Counted from the first letter of the stretch, positions 1 through 5,539 are shown. The stretch is DNA of 5,618 nucleotides from Bacilli bacterium (GCA_900753645.1 CAADZW010000099.1:1-5618); one strand, 5' to 3'. Notes: generated from the sequence alone by a model not told the origin. A program made the numbers and translations.

Positions 1-50
1 ATATCATTAACAATATCTAAGTATTCTTTATCAAGATTGTCAATATTCAT
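1..50 (-). CDS. 5' end of a gene running off the left edge (possibly HD-domain protein)
   Basis: Only the first 16 complete codons are in the window. The start is the ATG at 50-48, chosen because GAGGTG (66-61 on the minus strand) sits 10 bases upstream and an extended -10 promoter lies just before that. The visible N-terminus reads MNIDNLDKEYLDIVND. From memory, short HD-family phosphohydrolases of Firmicutes often begin with a similar EYL-x-IV-x-DI segment ahead of an HD core, so an HD-domain protein is my first guess. The alternative is a YerC/TrpR-like protein, because yerC follows yerB in Bacillus. Sixteen residues cannot decide between them. That a gene starts here is well supported; its function is a guess. 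Confidence 0.6.
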   Translation of the reverse strand, partial: MNIDNLDKEYLDIVND

Positions 51-60
51 TGTTTTATTT

Positions 61-85
61 CACCTCGAACTATAACATTATATCA
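61..85 (-). promoter_or_regulatory. Extended -10 promoter and ribosome binding site for the left-edge gene
   Basis: On the minus strand TGATATAAT (85-77) is a perfect -10 hexamer with the extended TGn motif. No convincing -35 is seen 16-18 bases upstream, where TTATAT is the best match, which is usual for extended -10 promoters. GAGGTG (66-61) follows and gives a leader of about 20 bases. The promoter sits in the 72-base gap after the DUF3048 gene. No terminator hairpin is visible in that gap, so read-through from that gene probably adds to expression. Confidence 0.6.
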
Positions 86-122
86 CGATAATCAGAAAAA
101 TATAATAGTTTTAGTTTATTTT

Positions 123-1157
123 TTATAAAATTTCGATATTTTTATTCTCTGGTTGAATCTGAATGTAGGTATTACCATCATTAACAGTAATTTCTCGTCC
201 ATCCAAAAATCTATAAATTGTCTGATCAGAAGCTGAATTCTTTTCCCATGTTATTGGAACTGCATAACCATTGGAAATATAATATCCTTCTCCCTTACCG
301 ATATTATTAATATCTTGTCGACCATAAGTATCAATACTATAATTAGATACTTGATAAGTAATAATATTTTTAGCGGTAAAAGTCTCACCAGTTACATAAT
401 CTTTGCGTTCTGTACCATTACTATATTTCTTATATAATTTACTACTACTATCATAAACAAAAGTATTCGTTTGATAACTTGAATATTCGATTTTTACTTC
501 ATCTGCTTTGATCGCACCATTAATCGTCGAAAGATCGATCTCATCAACACTATAGTTTAGTAAATTATCCTCATCAGTAGTTGTTCGATAACCTTTATTT
601 GCAATCGTTTCATTTAGACCAGCAATGCTAGTATAAACCGTATGTTCAGTCGGAACATTTAAAGTCGTATCACGCCAAAAAGGATTACCATCAACCATCC
701 CATTAACATTATTGATACCAAGATTATATATATCTTCTTCAGCTTGAGGGCTCCAACCATAATGGACATAAATAGCGTCATTTTCTAAAGCGTAATCCAA
801 AAAATAATGCCTTGAACTTCTGATAGTTCCAATTCTTGCAGTATCAGCATCTTTAAATACGGCTAGCATTCTTGTAATACCGCCTTCGACAACTATCTCA
901 TATACCAAATAGGCATCATTTAATCCAGTTTGCAACGGTTGCGCTGTTCGATGATTATTGATCATGATTGCGATCGGCCTAGTATTAGAATCTAAATCAA
1001 TGACCTGTAATTTTTTTTCTTCAACAGGAGGATTTTCTTGGTCGTTAGGTGGTACCGCTGATTTATCTTCCTTAAAAAAAACAAAATATACTACTGTACC
1101 AACAACTAAAACCAAAAGCAAAAATGCTATAAAAATATTTCCCCATTTTAACTTCAT
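123..1157 (-). CDS. yerB: DUF3048 (YerB-like) membrane-anchored protein
   Basis: A 344-residue protein of the YerB/DUF3048 family, whose biochemical role is unknown; B. subtilis YerB is a predicted lipoprotein. Residues about 7-28 form one transmembrane helix, followed by a Pro/Glu-rich linker (29-55), so the rest faces outside. The N-terminal DUF3048 domain (about 58-205) shows family blocks such as RPIAIMINNH, AYLVYEIVVEGGITRML, GTIRSSRHYFLDYA and EHTVYTS. The C-terminal domain (about 220-340) carries GEGYYISNGYAVPITW and ends in a DGREITVNDGNTYIQI-like strand. There is no lipobox cysteine, so this version is anchored by a helix. An ATG two codons upstream (1163-1161) is only 1 base from the AAAGGAG box, while the ATG at 1157 has 7-base spacing, so the downstream start is preferred. 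It lies 24 bases after tRNA-Thr. The symbol follows family similarity only. Confidence 0.9.
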   Translation of the reverse strand: MKLKWGNIFIAFLLLVLVVGTVVYFVFFKEDKSAVPPNDQENPPVEEKKLQVIDLDSNTRPIAIMINNHRTAQPLQTGLNDAYLVYEIVVEGGITRMLAVFKDADTARIGTIRSSRHYFLDYALENDAIYVHYGWSPQAEEDIYNLGINNVNGMVDGNPFWRDTTLNVPTEHTVYTSIAGLNETIANKGYRTTTDEDNLLNYSVDEIDLSTINGAIKADEVKIEYSSYQTNTFVYDSSSKLYKKYSNGTERKDYVTGETFTAKNIITYQVSNYSIDTYGRQDINNIGKGEGYYISNGYAVPITWEKNSASDQTIYRFLDGREITVNDGNTYIQIQPENKNIEIL

Positions 1158-1164
1158 AATCATA

Positions 1165-1171
1165 CTCCTTT
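1165..1171 (-). promoter_or_regulatory. Ribosome binding site that sets the yerB start
   Basis: AAAGGAG on the minus strand. The distance to the ATG at 1163-1161 is 1 base, too short for initiation. The distance to the ATG at 1157-1155 is 7 bases, which is optimal. This removes two residues (Met-Ile) from the longest possible reading frame. Confidence 0.8.
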
Positions 1172-1181
1172 AACCCAAAAA

Positions 1182-1257
1182 TGGTGCTGGAAATAGGATT
1201 CGAACCTACGACCTACGCGTTACGAATGCGTTGCTCTACCAACTAAGCTATTCCAGC
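1182..1257 (-). tRNA. tRNA-Thr, anticodon CGT, CCA encoded
   Basis: A full cloverleaf of 73 bases plus an encoded CCA (1184-1182). The acceptor stem GCTGGAA/TTCCAGC has seven Watson-Crick pairs with discriminator A. The D stem is GCTT/GAGC with loop AGTTGGTA. The anticodon loop TTCGTAA gives anticodon CGT, which reads ACG (Thr). The variable loop is AGGTC. The T stem GTAGG/CCTAT has one G-U pair and loop TTCGAAT. The anticodon stem ACGCA/CGCGT has four pairs and an A31-C39 mismatch next to the loop, where E. coli tRNA-Thr(CGT) has A-T. It has its own promoter and leads into yerB with no terminator between. Confidence 0.95.
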
Positions 1258-1267
1258 AGGTAATACA

Positions 1268-1295
1268 ATTATATCATATTATCACTAAATTACAA
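1268..1295 (-). promoter_or_regulatory. Promoter of tRNA-Thr (and probably yerB)
   Basis: On the minus strand the -35 TTGTAA (1295-1290, four of six consensus bases) and the -10 TATAAT (1273-1268) are separated by 16 bases. The -10 is also extended (TGATATAAT). Initiation is expected near 1261, a few bases before the tRNA 5' end at 1257. The 24-base gap between tRNA and yerB is too small for a separate promoter, so this one probably drives both. Confidence 0.75.
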
Positions 1296-1305
1296 ATATG
1301 TTTAG

Positions 1306-1333
1306 AAAAAAAAACATATATCGCTATATGTTT
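1306..1333 (-). terminator. Intrinsic terminator after the PadR-HAAS operon
   Basis: On the minus strand ACATATA (1331-1325) pairs perfectly with TATATGT (1320-1314) around a GCGA (GNRA) tetraloop (1324-1321), followed by nine T residues (1314-1306). Two more A-T pairs can extend the stem to 1333. The hairpin begins inside the TAA stop codon of the DUF1700 gene. The stem is AT-rich, but loop and U-tract are textbook. It separates the operon from the tRNA-yerB unit. Confidence 0.85.
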
Positions 1334-2663
1334 AATCTATTGTAATACTATTTATCGTTTTATTGTTACCATATATTTTATAAGTTACATTATCTACTTT
1401 ACTATAATCGATAATCTTATTTTCTTTTAAATTATCGACAATTTCATCATAAAACTTAAAACTATTTTTATACTTGTAATAATGGTCAAGTTCAATCGTA
1501 TTTCTATATTCTCTATTATCGATAGCGATATATCGCTCATAGTAATAAACCTCGACTATTATTTGATTATCACTAAGATTTTCATCATATATAATTTCAT
1601 AGATACTATCTAAATCTAACTCTGTATTTCTATTTACAGTGTATTCAAATTCTTTAATACTAATATCATCATATGTGATAACTTCAACATTTTTCAACAT
1701 ATCAAAAGCCATAAAACCACCGATTGCTACTAAGAAAACACTAATTAAAAATGGATATACTCTTACCTTACCTTTAGCTTTAAAAACATTAGATAAAATA
1801 TGATATAGATTACCAAAAAATATCAATGCTCCAATTAAAATAATCAGTATTCCCCATAGATTAATTCCTAAAATAATATGATAAATAATTGCTGCAACAG
1901 AAAAGATTAAACCAATAATGATAAAAATAAGTGGTAATAATAAAAATATAAAAATAGATACCTTTCCAATTACTTTTATAACATCTAATAATTTACTTTT
2001 TTCAACTACAACATCGTTTTTTATCTCTTCTTTTGAATCTTCATTTTTTTCTGATTTTTTGGTTTTTTTTTCTTTTTTAACATCATCTTTTTCTGTTTTT
2101 TTGATATTATTTTTAAACATTGCAAACCCTACCAAGATACATATTGCAAAATACAAAATCCAAACTAGTAATCCCCAAACTACGTTTAAAACTACGTCAA
2201 GTGGGAAGAAAGCAATATCAAAAATAACGTGTCCTAATTTAAGCAAAGCCCAAAAAGGAATAGCTAAAATCGCACAGATAACTAATACGATTATTGCTTT
2301 AATAATTATCTCACAAATAAGTTCTAATGTTATATTATCGTGTTTTTTAACATCGTCAACAAATTTTTTGGTAAAATCAGATATTTTTTTTGCACCTTTT
2401 TTGACAACATTTTCAAAGCCTTGATATAAATCAGAACTTTCTTCAGTTTCAACAAACTTAGGATTGATTTTATAAGCTTTTAAAATTTCTTTACTAAGTT
2501 CATTAATATCACCGAAATCCTTGATAGCTTCTTCTTCTGATTTACCATTCTTTATTTTTTCATCGATATTGTCACTATATTCTTCGATAATATCATTAAC
2601 TTCACTTTCATCTAACACACTTAAATTGTTTTTTAACTTTTTAATAAACGTTTTCTTATTCAC
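1332..2663 (-). CDS. DUF1700/HAAS-domain multi-pass membrane protein, partner of PadR
   Basis: 443 residues. Residues 1-65 form a HAAS/DUF1700 helical domain with the typical LxxLxxxEVNDIIEEYSDNI start and EEEAIKDFGDINELSKEI end. This domain is known beside PadR regulators and is thought to communicate with them. About five membrane segments follow (roughly 118-140, 155-182, 230-256, 258-285, 302-322). A very Lys/Glu-rich cytoplasmic linker (186-218) lies between segments 2 and 3, as the positive-inside rule predicts. The last 120 residues (323-443), Tyr- and acid-rich, should lie outside the cell; I do not recognise this domain. The start is GTG at 2663-2661, with AAAGGAG (2680-2674) 10 bases upstream inside padR. 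It overlaps padR by 8 bases, implying coupled translation. Its likely role is a membrane sensor or modulator of the adjacent repressor. Confidence 0.85.
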   Translation of the reverse strand: MNKKTFIKKLKNNLSVLDESEVNDIIEEYSDNIDEKIKNGKSEEEAIKDFGDINELSKEILKAYKINPKFVETEESSDLYQGFENVVKKGAKKISDFTKKFVDDVKKHDNITLELICEIIIKAIIVLVICAILAIPFWALLKLGHVIFDIAFFPLDVVLNVVWGLLVWILYFAICILVGFAMFKNNIKKTEKDDVKKEKKTKKSEKNEDSKEEIKNDVVVEKSKLLDVIKVIGKVSIFIFLLLPLIFIIIGLIFSVAAIIYHIILGINLWGILIILIGALIFFGNLYHILSNVFKAKGKVRVYPFLISVFLVAIGGFMAFDMLKNVEVITYDDISIKEFEYTVNRNTELDLDSIYEIIYDENLSDNQIIVEVYYYERYIAIDNREYRNTIELDHYYKYKNSFKFYDEIVDNLKENKIIDYSKVDNVTYKIYGNNKTINSITID

Positions 2664-2979
2664 CTTTCATACACTCCTTTATAAATTTATTAACACTACC
2701 TGCAAAAGACAGCCAATTTTTTTTAAGTTCTTTTACTCTTTCCTTGCCTAAAACTGTTATTTTATAATATTTTCTTGCTGGTCCTTCACTCGAATCAACT
2801 AAATACGTTTCAAAATATTTATCATTAGTTAATCTTTTCAATAATGGATAGATTGTTCCATCATTAACATCGACAAATTTTGACACTTCTAAAACCAACT
2901 CATAACCATACATGTCCTTTTTACTAACGGCTAATAAAACGATTAGTTCCAGTACTCCTTTCTTAAATTGGGTATTCAT
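2656..2979 (-). CDS. PadR-family transcriptional regulator
   Basis: 107 residues, the usual length for small PadR proteins. The winged helix-turn-helix covers nearly the whole protein: LELIVLLAVSKKDMYGYEL (about 10-28) is the N-terminal helix pair, DVNDGTIYPLLKRL (about 37-50) is the recognition helix region, and EGPARKYYKITVLGKE (about 65-80) is the wing with the near-invariant RKYY. The C-terminal helix (about 81-104) should form the dimer. PadR proteins are dimeric DNA-binding repressors, often autoregulated. The start ATG at 2979 has AGAGGTGG just upstream and follows a perfect consensus promoter. It is the first gene of a two-gene operon with the HAAS membrane protein. The ligand and targets beyond its own operon cannot be told from the sequence. 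Confidence 0.93.
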   Translation of the reverse strand: MNTQFKKGVLELIVLLAVSKKDMYGYELVLEVSKFVDVNDGTIYPLLKRLTNDKYFETYLVDSSEGPARKYYKITVLGKERVKELKKNWLSFAGSVNKFIKECMKGE

Positions 2980-2989
2980 AAACCACCTC

Positions 2990-3031
2990 TAGTACAATTA
3001 TATACCCACTATCTTGCATTGTCAAGTACTA
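2990..3031 (-). promoter_or_regulatory. Candidate PadR operator: inverted repeat bracketing the promoter
   Basis: TAGTAC (2990-2995) and GTACTA (3026-3031) are perfect inverted copies. They lie immediately outside the -35 and -10 boxes with 30 bases between them. The distal copy also contains the self-complementary AGTACT. PadR proteins commonly bind dyads around their own promoters, so this is a plausible autoregulatory site. The wide spacing would need two dimers or a bend, and six-base arms can arise by chance in AT-rich DNA. Confidence 0.35.
2997..3025 (-). promoter_or_regulatory. Perfect consensus promoter of the padR-HAAS operon
   Basis: On the minus strand TTGACA (3025-3020) and TATAAT (3002-2997) are separated by exactly 17 bases, matching the sigma-A consensus at every position. 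Initiation should fall near 2990, only about 10 bases before the padR start, giving a very short leader holding AGAGGTGG. Such a strong promoter in front of a repressor gene suggests that it is normally held down by that repressor. Confidence 0.92.
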
Positions 3032-3052
3032 TATAAATAAAAATAGTAATAT

Positions 3053-3084
3053 AAAAAGCGTAAAACAAATATTTTTACACTTTT
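3053..3084 (-). terminator. Intrinsic terminator after the CHAP gene
   Basis: On the minus strand AAAAGTGTAAAA (3084-3073) pairs with TTTTACGCTTTT (3065-3054) as a 12-bp stem with one U-G pair and a 7-base loop. The core can be read as GTGTAAAA/TTTTACGC followed by five T residues. The hairpin starts at the last base of the TGA stop codon. It isolates the CHAP gene from the padR promoter 28 bases further on. Confidence 0.8.
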
Positions 3085-4085
3085 CATCTATTGTATTTTT
3101 TTCTAAAACCAAATATCAAGCAAAATATAAAGATAATTATGACACTAACACTAAATACTACTACAATTATCTTCAAGTTATTATTTTTTGGTATCTCTTC
3201 TGTTTGAATATTTATATTTGAATCTTCTTCTTTTTCCCCTCTAAATACTTGAACAGTATATTCTTTAAGACTACTATCTTCTGCCGTTACTATTAGTCTA
3301 ATTTCATTTAAACCGACATTTAGTTTATATTCTCCAATTCCTTTAAGAGTCGCCTTATCATCTTCCAATGTTGCATTTATCGTTATGGTATCAACTTCAT
3401 TTTCAACTTCTACATAGTACTCGTCAACTTCTTTAGAAAATGGAATTACACCACTACTAATTTCTATACTGCTTAAATTAGTATTATTTGATTTACTTAC
3501 TACACTTATTGAAGAATCATCATTTAAGGAACTATCATCGCTATCTTGTGAAGAAGGATCTTTTTTTTCAGGTGGATAATCTAGATAAATATAGCCGGTG
3601 ATACCATATCGATCCGGAGAAATAGTATACTCGCAAGCAATTTCTTTTGCATTAGCATAACAAATTTTATCAGTCTCTTCACTAACACTGTTAGCAATAC
3701 ATTGACGAAATTCTTCGTCATTTTTGTCAATACAAGGACCAGTAGAATCCCAAACATGCAATATGTTTCCTTCTACCGATTCAACATACCCAACATGACC
3801 ATAAGAAGTCCAATCACCCCAAACGATGATCGAATTGCTTCTTGGAGTTGTTGAAACAGTGTAACCATCTTCCTTAGCGTTATTATACCATTCCTTGGCA
3901 TTTCCCCAACCGGGTAATGTAACATTAGCCTTATCATATGCCATTTGCCATGCATACCATGTACAATTTACGCCATAGGTACCCGTTTGATTATAAGGAT
4001 TTGTCGCTGCACTGACATTTGCAATACCAATTATATTAATCATTAAATACAACATAACTTTAAAGTATTTCTGAATTGCTTTCAT
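3084..4085 (-). CDS. Secreted, membrane-anchored CHAP-domain protein with cadherin-like domain
   Basis: 333 residues, predicted to be exported and held on the cell surface. Residues 1-26 are a signal peptide with likely cleavage after VSA. A CHAP cysteine amidase/peptidase domain (about 30-170) has the nucleophile in NCTWYAW (Cys41) and the histidine in GHVGYVE (His97). Asp113 is the best-placed third polar residue, though that is uncertain. CHAP enzymes cut amide bonds in peptidoglycan. Residues 114-155 carry four additional cysteines (118, 129, 142, 151). A Ser/Asp-rich linker (173-200) leads to a cadherin-like beta-sandwich domain (about 201-282, ending EYTVQVFRG). A C-terminal membrane helix (304-327) is followed by the basic tail RKKYNR. 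The start ATG at 4085 has only a weak GCGAG-type binding site. The gene is monocistronic as it stands, with no clear native promoter in the 71 bases before the insertion sequence. Confidence 0.88.
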   Translation of the reverse strand: MKAIQKYFKVMLYLMINIIGIANVSAATNPYNQTGTYGVNCTWYAWQMAYDKANVTLPGWGNAKEWYNNAKEDGYTVSTTPRSNSIIVWGDWTSYGHVGYVESVEGNILHVWDSTGPCIDKNDEEFRQCIANSVSEETDKICYANAKEIACEYTISPDRYGITGYIYLDYPPEKKDPSSQDSDDSSLNDDSSISVVSKSNNTNLSSIEISSGVIPFSKEVDEYYVEVENEVDTITINATLEDDKATLKGIGEYKLNVGLNEIRLIVTAEDSSLKEYTVQVFRGEKEEDSNINIQTEEIPKNNNLKIIVVVFSVSVIIIFIFCLIFGFRKKYNR

Positions 4086-4156
4086 AATATTAAACTCGCT
4101 TTCAAATTATCTAAAGTTAACGTCAAATAAAATCTGGTGTCTGTGCTGGTGATATT
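4082..4156 (-). other. Short stretch between insertion sequence and CHAP gene; possible 3' remnant of an interrupted gene
   Basis: Host DNA between the insertion sequence end and the CHAP start. One minus-strand frame is open through all 25 codons from the junction to a TGA that overlaps the CHAP ATG as ATGA, the arrangement of a translationally coupled upstream gene. Its peptide (DTRFYLTLTLDNLKASLIL at the end) matches no family I recognise. A second frame ends earlier with PISPAQTPDFI and TGA. Locally raised GC (bases 4134-4151) hints at coding sequence. An open run this short is also expected by chance, so this is only a possibility. No good sigma-A promoter is seen here; GATAAT at 4111-4106 lacks a -35. 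Confidence 0.25.
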
Positions 4157-4183
4157 GGTTCTATAATAAATAGTGTTGGTGAA
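4157..4183 (+). repeat. Left terminal inverted repeat (IRL)
   Basis: It matches the right end at 22 of 27 positions. Differences are at positions 3, 7, 9, 10 and 11 from the tip; the inner 16 bases (AAATAGTGTTGGTGAA) are identical. The inner part also forms the 5' arm of an inward-facing terminator hairpin. The divergent stretch has lost the TTGACA-like box present in the right end. Confidence 0.9.
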
Positions 4184-4205
4184 AAAATCACTAATACTAT
4201 TTTTT
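4168..4205 (+). terminator. Inward-facing terminator built from the left terminal repeat
   Basis: On the plus strand the segments 4168-4182 and 4188-4202 form a stem of up to 15 bp around an AAAAA loop. The core AGTGTTGGTGA/TCACTAATACT has two G-U pairs and runs into ATTTTTT (4199-4205). In the opposite orientation the two G-U pairs become A-C mismatches, so the structure favours the plus strand. It lies upstream of the transposase promoter and would stop transcription entering from flanking DNA in the transposase sense. Confidence 0.7.
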
Positions 4206-4216
4206 AATATTAAAAA

Positions 4217-4286
4217 GAGTCATATCAGAAACTTATGATACAATGTAATTGGACAAAAACACTGAAAGGATCTGATTAAATGACTC
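4217..4286 (+). promoter_or_regulatory. Fold-back inverted repeat over the transposase start codon
   Basis: GAGTCATATCAGA (4217-4229) is complementary to TCTGAT (4271-4276) plus ATGACTC (4280-4286), with a 3-base bulge TAA between the two parts: 13 pairs closing a 41-base loop. The 3' arm contains the ATG start codon, and the AAAGGA binding site lies at the loop base. The 5' arm lies upstream of the predicted transcription start (about 4251). Only transcripts entering from outside would therefore carry both arms and hide the start codon. The same sites could instead be a protein-binding dyad. Confidence 0.5.
4236..4270 (+). promoter_or_regulatory. Transposase promoter (extended -10) and ribosome binding site
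   Basis: TGATACAAT (4236-4244) is an extended -10 with five of six hexamer bases. No good -35 is present at the expected distance (AGAGTC), so the promoter is probably weak. GAAAGGA (4264-4270) is a ribosome binding site 9 bases before the ATG at 4280. The expected transcript start is near 4251, giving a leader of about 29 bases. Confidence 0.6.
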
Positions 4287-5539
4287 ATAATGATTATACT
4301 AAAAATTTATTAAATATTAAAGATAAAAATATTAATTTGTATGAAAACTATCTAGAATCTAAAAAAATTAAAGGAATTGAAACTAAAATAATTCGTGCTT
4401 TTTTAACTTATGATGCTAATATTTGTCCTATTTGTAAACATCATGATTGTATTATTAAATGGAATTGGAAGCGTAATTGTAAAATTAAAATACCTAAAAT
4501 TTCTAATTATAATGCTATTATCTTATTAGACAAACAAAGATTTAAATGCAAACATTGTAATCATACTTTTACTGCTTCTTCTTCTCTAATAGATAAATAT
4601 TGTAACATTTCTTGTAATACTAAATTATCTATTAAGTTAGATTTGATGAACAAGTCTAGCGAAAAAGATATTGCTATAAGAAATAATGTTTCTCATAATA
4701 CTGTTAATAGAATTATTCATTCTATTTCTAACAAAAAAGTTCTTCCTGGTGTATTACCTACTGTTATGAATATTGATGAATTTAAAGCTACTAAAGATAC
4801 TATTGGTAAAATGGCTTTTCATATCGTTAATAATAGAACTGGTAAAACTTTTGATATTATTGAATCTAGAAAATCTAATTTTATTATCAAATATTTTATG
4901 AGATTTCCTAGAAAGCAAAGACTTGCTGTTAAATTTATTATTATGGATATGTTTGAACCTTATTATTTATTATTTAAAAAAATATTTCCTAATGCTATTT
5001 TAATTACTGATAAATTTCATGTAGTTGCTTTAGCCAATAATGCTTTAAAATCTACTAGGATTAAATGTATGAAAAAAAACAAGAAAAATTATAATAAACT
5101 TAAACATTATTGGAAACTTATTCAAAAATTTGAAGACGATTTAGATAAAGATAATAAAAAATATTCTATTTATTTTGGCAAAAAAATATCTGAATATGAT
5201 ATTGTTTCTTATATTACTAATACCAATAAAGAATTAAGAACTACCTATGAAGTTTATCAAGGTATTTTAAGAAGTATTAGAAATAAAGATGAAAAATTAT
5301 TCTGTAATATCGTTTCTTCTAAACATAAAAATATATCTGAATATATGAATACTACTTTGAAATCTTTAAATAAATTTTCTTACCATATTATTATGTCTTT
5401 TAAATACAATTTGAACAATGGTGTTATTGAAGGGGTTAATAATCTTATTAAATGTATTAAAAGAATTGCTTTTGGCTATCGTAGTTTTTACCATTTCAAA
5501 GCCAGAATTATGCTTATTTCCAGTATTTACAAATACTAA
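4280..5539 (+). CDS. ISL3-family DDE transposase
   Basis: A full-length 419-residue transposase that cuts and joins the ends of this insertion sequence. An N-terminal zinc finger has cysteine pairs CPIC (49, 52) and CKHC (90, 93). A helix-turn-helix (about 116-149, EKDIAIRNNVSHNTVNRII) should bind the terminal repeats. The DDE catalytic core has Asp166 in NIDEF, Asp223 in IIMDMFEPY and Glu384 in NGVIEGVNN. The family motif ITDKFHVV (242-249) and the C-terminal IKRIAFGYRSFYHFKARI block are present. No frameshift or internal stop is seen. Codons are extremely A/T-ended (AAT, AAA, ATT, TTA), more uniformly than in the YerB-like gene, in keeping with a mobile gene. It is on the plus strand, opposite to all host genes. 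Confidence 0.95.
   Translation: MTHNDYTKNLLNIKDKNINLYENYLESKKIKGIETKIIRAFLTYDANICPICKHHDCIIKWNWKRNCKIKIPKISNYNAIILLDKQRFKCKHCNHTFTASSSLIDKYCNISCNTKLSIKLDLMNKSSEKDIAIRNNVSHNTVNRIIHSISNKKVLPGVLPTVMNIDEFKATKDTIGKMAFHIVNNRTGKTFDIIESRKSNFIIKYFMRFPRKQRLAVKFIIMDMFEPYYLLFKKIFPNAILITDKFHVVALANNALKSTRIKCMKKNKKNYNKLKHYWKLIQKFEDDLDKDNKKYSIYFGKKISEYDIVSYITNTNKELRTTYEVYQGILRSIRNKDEKLFCNIVSSKHKNISEYMNTTLKSLNKFSYHIIMSFKYNLNNGVIEGVNNLIKCIKRIAFGYRSFYHFKARIMLISSIYKY

Noticed and set aside
958..1173. Plus-strand open frame of 71 codons opposite the YerB-like gene
   Set aside because: It lies antisense to a conserved gene, has no ribosome binding site and a low-complexity peptide; it is a shadow frame.
1918..2424. 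Plus-strand open frame of 168 codons opposite the HAAS gene
   Set aside because: It is the Ser/Phe-rich complement of the Lys/Glu-rich linker and membrane segments, typical of antisense frames in AT-rich DNA, with no start signals.
2521..2751. Plus-strand open frame across the padR-HAAS overlap
   Set aside because: It is antisense to two well-supported genes and has no recognisable features.
3084..3086. TGA at the end of the CHAP gene read as tryptophan (Mycoplasma-type code)
   Set aside because: Tryptophan codons checked in the YerB-like protein, CHAP protein and transposase are all TGG, and the terminator begins at this stop codon, so TGA is a normal stop here.
3773..3955. Minus-strand frame of 60 codons inside the CHAP gene
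   Set aside because: It is an alternative frame within the conserved catalytic domain and has no independent signals.
4127..4152. Upstream copy of GTG-TGGTGA resembling the inner part of the terminal repeat, suggesting an older nested insertion end
   Set aside because: Only about ten bases at the inner edge match and the outer half of the repeat shows no similarity, so chance is the better explanation.
4157..4200. Outward promoter at the left end driving the CHAP gene
   Set aside because: The best match (GTGATT, 17 bases, TATTAT) has only three of six -35 bases; too weak to annotate.
4201..4216. Perfect 16-base palindrome TTTTTAATATTAAAAA
   Set aside because: It is composed only of A and T and overlaps the T-tract of the left terminator; self-complementarity of this kind is expected at this composition and has no clear separate role.
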